Positions 9,916 to 18,202 of a DNA stretch of 64,000 bases are shown one piece after another. The translations under genes and the position numbers were made by a program. How positions within the stretch are numbered: position 1 is the stretch's first letter; the number at the start of each line of letters is the position of its first letter. Source of the stretch: Gilliamella sp. App4-10 (GTDB taxonomy: Bacteria; Pseudomonadota; Gammaproteobacteria; Enterobacterales; Orbaceae); the NCBI RefSeq assembly GCF_001690495.1, contig NZ_LZGS01000038.1, forward strand, positions 27,200-91,199. The letters are read 5' to 3'. The notes beneath the pieces were generated by a model. It did no database searches. It had not been told where the DNA came from and saw only the letters and a list, made by a program, of their open reading frames with translations.

Positions 9916-10230
9916 TAAAATCATCTCTACATTCTATTTATTTCTAACATTATATACTAACTGTCAATAAGTTGCAGTTTTGGGCAATAAGTTATTTTTT
10001 ATAACAGCTGTAGTACTTTATGTATAGTCCTTATATTCATATAAATCTTTATTAAAAAGTAGTATTTTATACGGAAACGCCATATTTTTGAAATTTTTCG
10101 ACAATCATTATTAGATAGATTAATTTAATGCATTATTGTAAATTTTTATTTTATTTATTAAATAATTACTATATACTGCACTTTTTTGGTTATTTTTTAC
10201 AATTTTCACTATTTATGGTTGAAGAGAATT
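9916..10230. other. Intergenic region xerD / Pr6Pr protein
   Basis: This is a 315-base, very AT-rich divergent spacer that must carry promoters for both flanking genes. No conserved operator, RNA or reading frame was recognised. TATA-like strings are too numerous here to choose a -10 box. Confidence 0.4.
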
Positions 10231-10857
10231 ATGTTAAAGCGAATTGTTAATCTTTTTATTGCTCTGTTTGCTATCTCTATTATTGCCATGGAAACTTGTA
10301 TTTATTGGCACACTAAGTTTCATCTTTGGCACCCAGATTCTTCAATACAACGATTAATTTATTATTATAGTTTCTTTACAGTTTTATCAAATTTAATGCT
10401 GGCATTGAGTTGTTTTTGTTTAGCTATCAATCCTAATTGCAATCAATATAGTTTTAAAGTACTTCGTTTGAATAGTTTGATTGGCGTTACTATAACTGCT
10501 GTTGTATATAACTTAGCGGCAAGAGATATTCATGTACCACCTAATATGTTACTGAAAATTGCTAATGAGAGTTTACATGTTGTCATTCCCGCTTTGGGTT
10601 TATTAAGTTGGTTTATTTGGGGACCATTTCGAAGAATTGATTTAAAAGTCTTTATGGGGTCGTTATTGTCGATGATTGGATATGGCATTTATATTTTTAT
10701 TCGAGGTCATTATACCAATCAATATCCTTATCGATTTATTAACGTTGTGCAAATAGGATATCCTCAAGCACTGTTAGGTGTGAGTCAGGTTTTTTTGTTG
10801 TTTTTTCTATTAGCCTTTTTATATTGGATGATTGAATGCTTAAGAAGTCGAAAATAA
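10231..10857 (+). CDS. Pr6Pr family six-helix membrane protein
   Basis: This 208-residue inner-membrane protein has about six hydrophobic segments. Recognisable elements of the Pr6Pr family are YYYSFFTVLSNLMLALS near residues 46-62, a His in ESLHVVIPALGLLSWF, and the C-terminal RGHYTNQYPYRFINVVQIGY motif. The start at 10231 is preceded by GAAGAGAA at good spacing; an in-frame ATG 15 codons upstream (10186) lacks one. The biochemical function of this family is not established. It is monocistronic and followed by a strong terminator. Confidence 0.72.
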   Translation: MLKRIVNLFIALFAISIIAMETCIYWHTKFHLWHPDSSIQRLIYYYSFFTVLSNLMLALSCFCLAINPNCNQYSFKVLRLNSLIGVTITAVVYNLAARDIHVPPNMLLKIANESLHVVIPALGLLSWFIWGPFRRIDLKVFMGSLLSMIGYGIYIFIRGHYTNQYPYRFINVVQIGYPQALLGVSQVFLLFFLLAFLYWMIECLRSRK

Positions 10858-10878
10858 AACTGTACATTATTACAAGAG

Positions 10879-10916
10879 AGAACAGGGAAAATAGGAATAA
10901 AACCCCTGTTCTTTTT
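10879..10916 (+). terminator. Rho-independent terminator after the Pr6Pr gene
   Basis: A perfect 9-base stem AGAACAGGG / CCCTGTTCT (10879-10887 and 10904-10912) is followed by five T residues on the plus strand. It lies between convergent genes, so the hairpin could also act on lacD transcripts from the other strand, although there is no T-run in that direction. Confidence 0.8.
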
Positions 10917-10946
10917 GTTATTAATTATTTTAGATAGTTATGCTAA

Positions 10947-11987
10947 TTAATTACCTAATTTAAGATCAATCACTTCAATATTATCTTTACCACCATAGAT
11001 ATCATACCAAGGCTTCGCATATTGCTTTAATATCTTGTTAAGCTGTTCAACATTTTCACGACCAGTTTGATCTAACCAACGTTTTAAACCTTCTTTGCCT
11101 CCATTTGCATAGCTTGCAACACCTTCAAACCATGTTGCTCGTCCACCAAGAATACCACTATATTTTGCGCCATTCTCACCAGCAAAAATGAGTTCTTGGT
11201 GGAAGGTTTTTGTTGGTACGCCCGCACTTAAATAAATGAAAGGACGTGTTGCCGTATCACTTGCTTGTTTAAAGTATTCAGCTGCTTGTTTTTGCGTGTA
11301 AACAACTATGTTGTTATCGTTAAAGCCTTCTACATGTTTAAATAACACCGGAACTTCGACTTTTAATATATCAATGTAATACTGTTCTTTAGTAAACTCT
11401 TTAATGGTATTAATGACTTTTTGGGGTTTTATTTTTGCAAATTCAGGGCTTTTATCGTCAATTATTACATTATCATATACAATAGGCTCAACAAAAACTG
11501 GAATATCTGCGGCTCTAGCTTCATTGCCTAAACGCTCTAAAAAAGCGTGTTTTTTATCTAAAATATCTTGAGGATCATCAGGATTATAATAAACCAATAC
11601 TTTTGCGGCATCCGCGCCTTTTTTTATTAAACGTTGTAATGAATCTTCTGGCAAAATATCGGGCAATCGTCCTGGCGTATTGGCGTCATAGCCCGTCTTT
11701 TCGTATGACATGATTAATCCAGCATTGCTATTTTTGGCAGCCATGCCTTTAAAGCCATATTCTTCATCTAACAAAATTGCACTGACATATTTTGTCAATT
11801 CTTGAGAGACAAGTTCCTTAAATTCATACACCATATCAATATTATAACGATCTTTGCCAACCGCAGATTCCATCATCTTCACCATTGAACCTCGTTGATC
11901 GATTGCTAATGCAGCGATAACGCCATCTTGGTTTGATAATTGCTGCATACGTGTGAATTTACCGCGAGATATACATTTTCTAGCCAT
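10947..11987 (-). CDS. lacD: Class I tagatose-1,6-bisphosphate aldolase (LacD family)
   Basis: This cytoplasmic aldolase family cleaves tagatose-1,6-bisphosphate, or a related bisphosphate or sulfo-sugar in paralogues, to two trioses through a lysine Schiff base. The 346-residue protein carries ALAIDQRGSM near residues 27-36, LLDEEYGF, and the predicted Schiff-base Lys209 in DILKVEVPV. The motif GGRATWFEGV lies towards the C-terminus. The start at 11987 has GGAG nine bases upstream; an ATG five codons earlier is less well placed. There is no tagatose kinase, isomerase or transporter beside it, so the substrate is open. YihT-like sulfo-sugar aldolases belong to the same superfamily but are shorter. 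Confidence 0.85.
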   Translation of the reverse strand: MARKCISRGKFTRMQQLSNQDGVIAALAIDQRGSMVKMMESAVGKDRYNIDMVYEFKELVSQELTKYVSAILLDEEYGFKGMAAKNSNAGLIMSYEKTGYDANTPGRLPDILPEDSLQRLIKKGADAAKVLVYYNPDDPQDILDKKHAFLERLGNEARAADIPVFVEPIVYDNVIIDDKSPEFAKIKPQKVINTIKEFTKEQYYIDILKVEVPVLFKHVEGFNDNNIVVYTQKQAAEYFKQASDTATRPFIYLSAGVPTKTFHQELIFAGENGAKYSGILGGRATWFEGVASYANGGKEGLKRWLDQTGRENVEQLNKILKQYAKPWYDIYGGKDNIEVIDLKLGN

Positions 11988-12700
11988 TTTATAGCTCTCC
12001 ATTTAATAAGATATTTCATTGTAGTTTTTTTGTTTGGCTATTTATTCATCATTTGTGCTGGTTTTAACGATATACTCAAATTAAGCGAATTTAATTGTTG
12101 TGTAATGCCATGATAATTTAAGTTAAGTGCTCGTGAGCGATCCGTACCGTATCATTATTGCTTCTTCGTTAGCTGGTTTTGATGTTGAGTTATTTGCTTA
12201 TTTTATGGTGAAAGTATTTTTTGACTCAAATCTGTTATAGTGGCGCGCCTTCTTGTTCAATATAGTCTACGCTATTGCGAGCAGATCAACGCTTTTACTT
12301 ATTTAGTTTTATGTTTATTTGGTTGGATTGTTTGGAATCAGTGCATTAGTTGAGTTATTTTTATTAATTAATGATAACAGCCAAAAATATATTACAGAAT
12401 GAAGTTTAACCATAGAATTTTCATTATTAGTTAGAATATAGTATATTGAAATTGGAAGGTGGAAAATTTATTATTATCTTGACTTATCATAAATTCTGAC
12501 CGGTATACTTCATTCGTTTATAACGGTTATTCGAATTTATGTTGTCGAAAAATTTCAGAAAATACTAGTTTTTAATATAAATTATTACATAATCAGTGCT
12601 ATTTAATAAAATTGTGAAATTACTCATATTTTTCCAAAATAATTAGTTTAGAATAATAATTAATCATATTTTAACTTTAAAAATTATTTAGGAGAACAAA
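11988..12700. other. Long 713-base intergenic region lacD/adhP
   Basis: This is the longest gene-free stretch in the window. The divergent promoters of lacD and adhP must lie here. Two items stand out. One is a GC-rich pocket around the 8-base palindrome GGCGCGCC at 12242-12249, directly after TATAGT (12236-12241). The other is a CRP-type site at 12613-12628. No tRNA, riboswitch fold or reading frame of meaningful length was recognised. Confidence 0.5.
12613..12628 (+). promoter_or_regulatory. Candidate CRP site upstream of adhP
   Basis: TGTGAAATTACTCATA fits TGTGA-N6-TCACA with one mismatch. A -10-like TAGAAT lies at 12649-12654, predicting a start near 12661, so the site would be centred near -41, again class II geometry. 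The region is very AT-rich and chance matches are likelier here than at sdaC. Confidence 0.5.
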
Positions 12701-13735
12701 ATGAAGGCAGCGGTGATTAGGCAAGAGTGTGATGGTCAAGTCGAAATTAAAGATATCCCTATTCGTCCTTTATTAGCCGGTGAGGCTCTAGTTGATGTTG
12801 AGTATTGTGGTCTTTGCCATACTGATCTTCATGTTGCGGCTGGAGATTTTGGTAAAAAACCAGGTCGTGTTATCGGTCACGAAGGCGTGGGGATTGTGAC
12901 TAAAATTGCTCCTGATGTAAAGAGCCTAAAAATTGGTGATCGTGTTAGTATTGCTTGGTTTCATGCAGGTTGTGGTACTTGTGAATATTGTATATCAGGC
13001 CATGAAACATTTTGTCGTAATGCATTAAATTCTGGATATAGTGTTGATGGCGGTATGGCAGAACAGTGCATAGTTAAAGCCGATTATGCAGTAAAAGTGC
13101 CAGAAGGATTAGATCCGGCACAAGCAACAAGTGTAACTTGCGCAGGCGTGACTACCTACAAAGGCATTAAAGTCGCCGGTACTAAACCGGGTCAATGGCT
13201 TGCTGTATTTGGTATCGGTGGTTTAGGAACACTCGCTATCGAATATGGTAAAAAAGTGTTTAACAATAAAGTTGTTGCTATTAGTAATAGCGATAGTCAA
13301 TTAGACTTGTGTAAAAAGTTAGGAGCTGATTTAGTTGTTAACCCTAAAAAAGTGACTGATGTAGGGACATATATTAAAGAACATACTGAAGGTGGTGTAC
13401 ATGGTGCTGTTGTGACCTCTGTAACTAAAACTGCATTCAATCAGGCTATTAATTCAGTACGACCTTTAGGACGTGTTGTTGCGTTAGGCTTACCTTCTGA
13501 AAATATGGAGTTAAGTATTCCTAAAACAGTGTTAGATGGCATTCAAGTTTTAGGCTCACTGGTTGGTACTCGTGAAGATTTGGCTGAAGCATTTCAATTT
13601 AGTGCTGAAGGTAAGGTTGTACCGATAGTTGAAAAAAGACCATTGGAAGATATTAATGATATGATCGACGAAATGAAAGCAGGTAAAATTCGAGGTCGTA
13701 TGGTTGTTGATATGAAAATGAAGAAAACTAAATAA
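12701..13735 (+). CDS. adhP: Zinc-dependent alcohol dehydrogenase AdhP
   Basis: This medium-chain NAD-dependent alcohol dehydrogenase interconverts ethanol (and other primary alcohols) with aldehydes. Catalytic zinc ligands are Cys39 (GLCHTD), His60-Glu61 (GHEGVG) and Cys147. Structural zinc cysteines are 91, 94, 97 and 105 (CGTCEYC...FC). The Rossmann motif is [10 protein letters not shown] near 170. The length of 344 is close to E. coli AdhP (336). The ribosome-binding site is AGGAG. A terminator follows, so the gene is transcribed alone. adhE lies 46 kb downstream, so two alcohol-forming enzymes are present. Confidence 0.92.
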   Translation: MKAAVIRQECDGQVEIKDIPIRPLLAGEALVDVEYCGLCHTDLHVAAGDFGKKPGRVIGHEGVGIVTKIAPDVKSLKIGDRVSIAWFHAGCGTCEYCISGHETFCRNALNSGYSVDGGMAEQCIVKADYAVKVPEGLDPAQATSVTCAGVTTYKGIKVAGTKPGQWLAVFGIGGLGTLAIEYGKKVFNNKVVAISNSDSQLDLCKKLGADLVVNPKKVTDVGTYIKEHTEGGVHGAVVTSVTKTAFNQAINSVRPLGRVVALGLPSENMELSIPKTVLDGIQVLGSLVGTREDLAEAFQFSAEGKVVPIVEKRPLEDINDMIDEMKAGKIRGRMVVDMKMKKTK

Positions 13736-13756
13736 TTTAACCTCATTTTTAACTCA

Positions 13757-13783
13757 AAAGCTGGCTTTATGCTGGCTTTTTTT
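13757..13783 (+). terminator. Rho-independent terminator after adhP
   Basis: The stem AAAGCTGGC / GCTGGCTTT pairs over nine positions if two G-U pairs are allowed, has the loop TTTAT, and is followed by a run of T residues to 13783. Confidence 0.75.
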
Positions 13784-13918
13784 ATAAATAAAAAAATTAT
13801 TTATTTGATTTATTATGGTTATTATATGAAAAACTTTAATCTTTCTTGTGTTTTATGAATAAATCCCTATTATAACTAAATTTGGCTCATTAATTTTATA
13901 TGTTTTAAGAGGAACTTC

Positions 13919-15367
13919 ATGGCAGATCACAATTTAGAGAATAATTTGCGAAAAGATCTTGGTTTAGTTTCTGCATTATCACTGGTTGTTGGAATGGTTT
14001 TAGGTGCAGGCGCTTTTATGAAACCACCAGCTGTATTAGAAGCTACTGGTGATTATAATTATGCACTATTAGCATGGATAATAGGAGGTGTTTTTTCTAT
14101 TTGTGGCGGCTTAACACTTTGTGAACTAGGCGTCATGTTTCCGCGTACTGGGGGCATGCTGGTTTATCTTGAAAAAATTTATGGTCCAAAAGTTTCTCAT
14201 CTTTATGGATGGATGATTACTGTTATTTTTGCTCCGTCATTAGTTGGTGCGTTGGTTGGATATTTCAGTTCAGTATTTTGTTTATTATTTAGCATTAATG
14301 ATACTTATCGAATGGCAGTGAGCGCTGGTGTTTTGGGTTTTATCGCCTTTATTAATGCTATTGGCGTTAGAGAAGCCGGTTATTTACAAACGATTGCTAC
14401 AGTTTGTAAACTAATTCCTATATTGCTGTTGGCCATATTTGGTTTGTGGAAAGGTAATGGTCAAGTAGTATTATTTACGGCGAGTGGTCAAGGTATTGAA
14501 TCATACGCCCCTTTTGCTGTGGCTATTCTTGCAACTCTTTTTGCGTACGATGGTTGGGCACAGGTAGCGTCAGTTGCTGGCGAAATTCATAATCCCTCAA
14601 AAGTATTACCTAAGGCTATTATTTTGGGGATTGTTTTTCTTGTGATAGTTTATGCCTGTATTAATATTGCATTATTCAAAATTTTTCCTGTGCAAGAAAT
14701 GGTTTCGCTTGGTCATGATGCTTCTGCCGTAGCATCACAACGTATGTTTGGGCATTTTGGTGGTAATTTAGTTGCTGTTGGCATTATGGTCTCAATTTTG
14801 GGAGGTATTAATGGGTATGTTATGACTCTATCTCGTACTATATTTAGTATGGGGGAACGAGGAACTATTATCGGTGCTCGTTATTTAAGTTCCATTGATG
14901 ATGATAGTCGTTCGCCGGTTAATGCCATTATTGTATTGATTGTTTTTTCTTTCTTGTATTCAACGCTTCTTGATGCAGATCGTTTATCCGAAATTTCAAT
15001 GTTTGCAATTTGGGTATTTTATCTATTAACGTTTATTGGTGTAATGATTGCACGTAAAAAATATCCGAATGAGCCTAGATCTTATAAAGTTATTGGTTAT
15101 CCAATAATTCCTATTATTGCAATGTTAGGGGCGATTTATGTTATTTATGGTATGTTAGTTTACCAAACCATAAATGGAATTGCTTCAATAGTAATGACTT
15201 TGATTGGTCTACCTCTGTATTATTATTACCATGGCAAAAATAAAAACAAAAATCTTTCGCTTGGTGAAATGAAAAAGTATAAAGTAAAAATAAGATATAC
15301 CATTGCTGTTTCAGCAATTATTATTGTGGCTCTGTTAATTATTTATGGTTATATGACGATAAATTAA
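13919..15367 (+). CDS. APC-superfamily amino acid permease
   Basis: This 482-residue inner-membrane transporter has at least twelve hydrophobic segments. The first helix carries the glycine-rich unwound motif VVGMVLGAGAFMKPPAV (about residues 22-38) typical of APC permeases. It is followed by ELGVMFPRTGGMLVYLEKIYG, reminiscent of the LAT/SteT-type subgroup. ILATLFAYDGWAQVASVAGEI marks helix 6. The C-terminus adds extra hydrophobic segments and a lysine-rich loop (HGKNKNKN). The substrate cannot be read from the sequence. The ribosome-binding site is AAGAGGAACTTC. The gene is single, bounded by terminators on both sides. Confidence 0.82.
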   Translation: MADHNLENNLRKDLGLVSALSLVVGMVLGAGAFMKPPAVLEATGDYNYALLAWIIGGVFSICGGLTLCELGVMFPRTGGMLVYLEKIYGPKVSHLYGWMITVIFAPSLVGALVGYFSSVFCLLFSINDTYRMAVSAGVLGFIAFINAIGVREAGYLQTIATVCKLIPILLLAIFGLWKGNGQVVLFTASGQGIESYAPFAVAILATLFAYDGWAQVASVAGEIHNPSKVLPKAIILGIVFLVIVYACINIALFKIFPVQEMVSLGHDASAVASQRMFGHFGGNLVAVGIMVSILGGINGYVMTLSRTIFSMGERGTIIGARYLSSIDDDSRSPVNAIIVLIVFSFLYSTLLDADRLSEISMFAIWVFYLLTFIGVMIARKKYPNEPRSYKVIGYPIIPIIAMLGAIYVIYGMLVYQTINGIASIVMTLIGLPLYYYYHGKNKNKNLSLGEMKKYKVKIRYTIAVSAIIIVALLIIYGYMTIN

Positions 15368-15448
15368 TAGATAATAAACTTATTTTTCGTTAAATGGCTT
15401 GTTTGATGTTATTTTTGAAATGGCAGTAAAAGAAATCAACAAGCTGTA

Positions 15449-15475
15449 GGTATGCTAATATGGCATGCCTTTTTT
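15449..15475 (+). terminator. Rho-independent terminator after the APC permease
   Basis: A 7-base stem GGTATGC / GCATGCC (one G-U pair) with loop TAATATG is followed by six T residues (15470-15475). Confidence 0.8.
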
Positions 15476-15630
15476 AGGCTAACATTTTTTAAATTTTAAT
15501 TTAATCTTCGTGACTAACAGATCAATGTTTTGTTAATCAGTTATTTTTCAATCAAATAATCATCGATTTTAAGCTTTTATTTTTATTAATAGTGAATTTT
15601 AAGATTATTTATAAATACTTAAAATATTAC

Positions 15631-15658
15631 TTGCCTTTAGAATGAAAACAAATAAAAT
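15631..15658 (+). promoter_or_regulatory. Candidate argA promoter
   Basis: A -35-like TTGCCT (15631-15636) and a -10-like TAAAAT (15653-15658) are separated by 16 bases. The predicted start near 15665 falls at the edge of the ArgR box. The spacing is acceptable and the placement makes sense for repression. Confidence 0.5.
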
Positions 15659-15669
15659 CACATAAAATA

Positions 15670-15683
15670 TGAATAAATATTCA
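15670..15683 (+). promoter_or_regulatory. ArgR operator (ARG box) at argA
   Basis: TGAATAAATATTCA is a perfect palindrome and a full match to the ARG box core TGAAT-WWWW-ATTCA. It lies just upstream of the argA ribosome-binding site and next to the predicted transcription start. ArgR with arginine would block the first enzyme of arginine synthesis here. A second tandem box at the usual spacing was not evident. Confidence 0.8.
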
Positions 15684-15701
15684 CTTAAGGTGATTGTAAA
15701 A

Positions 15702-17030
15702 ATGAAAGAACGTACAACCGAGTTAGTTAATGGGTTAAGACATTCTGTACCTTATATTAATGCACATCATGGTAAAACATTTGTAATCTTACTCACGGGT
15801 GCACTGTTAAAAAGTAATAATTATTCAAGTATTATCAGCGATATTGGTTTACTCTATAGTCTTGGTATTAAACTTGTTATTGTCAATGGCGCTCGTAATC
15901 AGATCGATGAAGCTTTAAAAAATCATAATATTGAACCTAAATATCATAAAAATACGCGCATTACGGATGCAACAACACTAGACATCATTAAACAAATTAC
16001 AGGATCATTACAACTTAATATTACTGCAAGTTTATCAATGAGCTTAAATAATACCCCATTACAAGGTGCTCATATCAGTGTTATCAGTGGTAATTTTGTG
16101 ATTGCACAACCTTTGGGTGTAGATGATGGTGTTGATTACTGCCATACAGGTAAAATCCGCCGTATAAACAACGAGGCTATAGCGGAACAGCTAGATCGTG
16201 GCTCTATTGTATTATTAAGTCCAGTTGGTGTTTCGGTTACTGGTGAAAGTTTTAATTTAGCATCTGAGGATGTTGCCGCTGAAGTTGCCATTCGCTTAAA
16301 AGCGGATAAATTAATCAGCTTTTGTGCTGAACAAGGTGTTTTAGATGAACAAGGCTGGGTTATTACTGACCTTTATCCTGTTGATGCGGATAATTATGTC
16401 AAACAAAAAGAACAACAAGGCAAATATTTATCTAGTGAAGCACGTTTTTTACGTGCAGCATCCAAAGCATGCCGTAGTGGAGTTAGGCGAAGTCACTTAG
16501 TAAGTTATTTGATTGATGGCTCCATTTTACAAGAATTATTTTCGCGCGATGGTATTGGAACACAAGTTTCGATGGAACATTCTGAACAGGTTCGTTCGGC
16601 AACCATTAACGATATCGGTGGAATTTTAGAGCTCATTCGTCCGCTTGAAGAGCAAGGTATTTTGGTCAAACGCTCACGAGAACAATTAGAAATGGAAATT
16701 GATAAATTTACCATTATTGAACGAGATAACATGACAATTGGTTGTGCTGCGCTTTACCCTTATTTTGAAGAAAAAATGGGCGAAATAGCCTGTGTGGCTA
16801 TTCATCCAGAATATCGTAATTCGTCTCGAGGAGATATTCTCATTGAAAAATTAATGGAGAAATCAATCCAGTTAGGGCTTGAAAAAGTTTTTGTTTTAAC
16901 GACATGTAGCATCCACTGGTTTAGAGAAAAAGGCTTTAATCCAGCAGAAGTGGAAGACTTGCCCATTAAAAAGAAACAACTTTATAATTATCAAAGAAAT
17001 TCGAAAATTCTAATATTTGATATCTTTTAG
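15702..17030 (+). CDS. argA: N-acetylglutamate synthase
   Basis: ArgA makes N-acetylglutamate from glutamate and acetyl-CoA, the first step of arginine synthesis. The 442-residue protein (E. coli 443) has an N-terminal amino-acid-kinase-like domain beginning [19 protein letters not shown], with the ligand-binding [18 protein letters not shown] region. A C-terminal GNAT acetyltransferase domain contains [20 protein letters not shown]. The start at 15702 is chosen over the in-frame ATG at 15669: the former has AAGGTGA upstream and the family N-terminus, while the latter lies inside the ARG box. The usual kinase-loop glycines are replaced by TGALLK, consistent with a domain that senses arginine rather than phosphorylates. 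Confidence 0.94.
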   Translation: MKERTTELVNGLRHSVPYINAHHGKTFVILLTGALLKSNNYSSIISDIGLLYSLGIKLVIVNGARNQIDEALKNHNIEPKYHKNTRITDATTLDIIKQITGSLQLNITASLSMSLNNTPLQGAHISVISGNFVIAQPLGVDDGVDYCHTGKIRRINNEAIAEQLDRGSIVLLSPVGVSVTGESFNLASEDVAAEVAIRLKADKLISFCAEQGVLDEQGWVITDLYPVDADNYVKQKEQQGKYLSSEARFLRAASKACRSGVRRSHLVSYLIDGSILQELFSRDGIGTQVSMEHSEQVRSATINDIGGILELIRPLEEQGILVKRSREQLEMEIDKFTIIERDNMTIGCAALYPYFEEKMGEIACVAIHPEYRNSSRGDILIEKLMEKSIQLGLEKVFVLTTCSIHWFREKGFNPAEVEDLPIKKKQLYNYQRNSKILIFDIF

Positions 17031-17110
17031 CTTTTTATAGTATTAAGCCTTATAGACAATATTATTGTGTAGTAACCAAGGCTATTTGCTAATCGTTTTA
17101 GTTGAAAAAA

Positions 17111-18082
17111 TTAGTTAATTAATTGGGCGGACATTTCATCACTAATTACTAATATATCAATATAATTCGCATTTAGTGCCGCTTTTAAACTATTAATTTT
17201 TTCGCAATCACCACTTGCACATATTTTTAAAGGAATTTTTTTCAGATTGTCTAATGTCACTCCGATAATTTGATTGCAAAATGGCGTCGTTAATTCATGC
17301 CCATTTTGATCGAAAAAGCGGGATAGTATATCACCTACAATATTTTTATTGGCAATCGTTTGGAACAACTCTCCATAAAACCCATACCAAATTGAACTTT
17401 TTGAGATAGCAGGACAACCGATACTAAATAGCGCGACTGTTATCTTACTCCACCAATCTTTCAACTCTTTCATATGTTGAGTTTTTTCAATTTCTATTTT
17501 TAAAGGCTCGGTATCAACAATGGCAGGGTAATCAATCAGTATAGCTTGACTATTTAATTTATTCGAAAGTTTATAAGCAATATTATTGACGTGATATTTT
17601 GTTTCAATTTTTCCTGATGGTCCCCCAATCATTGGTACAATAGTCGTATTATTGAATTGAGTGTTGTCATTTTTTAAACTGCTAACAATATAATTAATTG
17701 TGCGTCCCCATGAAATGCCAATAACATCGTTATCATGAATATTTTTGACTAATACATTTGCAGCAACACTACAAACAATTTGATTTTTGCTGTCATTATC
17801 AACATTTTGATTGACAGGTACAACAATAACTTGTTTCAAATTATATTTATTAAGAATTTTTTCTTCTAATGCAATATTGGGAAGTAGATCGTAATTTATT
17901 GAGATAGAAACAATACCTAATTCTCGTATTACTTTTAGCATTCGACTAATACTTGATCTATGTATATTAACGATTTTGGCTATTTCGGATTGAGTTTTAT
18001 TTTCTTCATAATAGAGTTGAGCTATTTTTATTAATAATTTGTGTTGCTCAAAATCGTAGTTACCAAAGTTATTATTGATCAT
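17111..18082 (-). CDS. sorC: SorC-family sugar-responsive transcriptional regulator
   Basis: This 323-residue regulator has an N-terminal helix-turn-helix (YYEENKTQSEIAKIVNIHRS, then SISRMLKVI, residues 24-51). The SorC/DeoR-type sugar-phosphate-binding domain follows, with NVLVKNIHDNDVIGISWGRT and the loop TTIVPMIGGPSGK. In Klebsiella SorC both activates and represses the sorbose operon, with L-sorbose as inducer. Here it is last in the sor gene order, 120 bases after sorE and separated from it by a large inverted repeat. In Klebsiella sorC is first, so the order differs. The ribosome-binding site is weak. The symbol rests on family and context. Confidence 0.82.
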   Translation of the reverse strand: MINNNFGNYDFEQHKLLIKIAQLYYEENKTQSEIAKIVNIHRSSISRMLKVIRELGIVSISINYDLLPNIALEEKILNKYNLKQVIVVPVNQNVDNDSKNQIVCSVAANVLVKNIHDNDVIGISWGRTINYIVSSLKNDNTQFNNTTIVPMIGGPSGKIETKYHVNNIAYKLSNKLNSQAILIDYPAIVDTEPLKIEIEKTQHMKELKDWWSKITVALFSIGCPAISKSSIWYGFYGELFQTIANKNIVGDILSRFFDQNGHELTTPFCNQIIGVTLDNLKKIPLKICASGDCEKINSLKAALNANYIDILVISDEMSAQLIN

Positions 18083-18136
18083 GGTCGTATTATCTTATTA
18101 GTCATGTTTTTTTTAATCACTATTTATTTAAAGAAT

Positions 18137-18179
18137 ATCAAGATGTCATGAATGATAATTCATATTATGGCATCTTGAT
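18137..18179. repeat. Large inverted repeat between sorE and sorC
   Basis: Arms ATCAAGATGTCAT (18137-18149) and ATGGCATCTTGAT (18167-18179) match at 12 of 13 positions, the exception being a G-U pair in RNA. The loop contains a second palindrome, ATGAAT-GATA-ATTCAT. No T-run follows on the minus strand. It could be an intercistronic mRNA hairpin or a SorC operator. Confidence 0.6.
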
Positions 18180-18202
18180 GCTATTAAAGTATAACAAAAA
18201 AA

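Noticed and set aside
12221..12241. TTGACT and TATAGT as one promoter in the adhP gap
   Set aside because: The two boxes are only 9 bases apart, far below the 16-18 needed for a sigma-70 promoter.
15669..15701. Upstream start for argA
   Set aside because: The ATG at 15669 lies in the ARG box, the extra residues are not in the family, and the ATG at 15702 has the ribosome-binding site.
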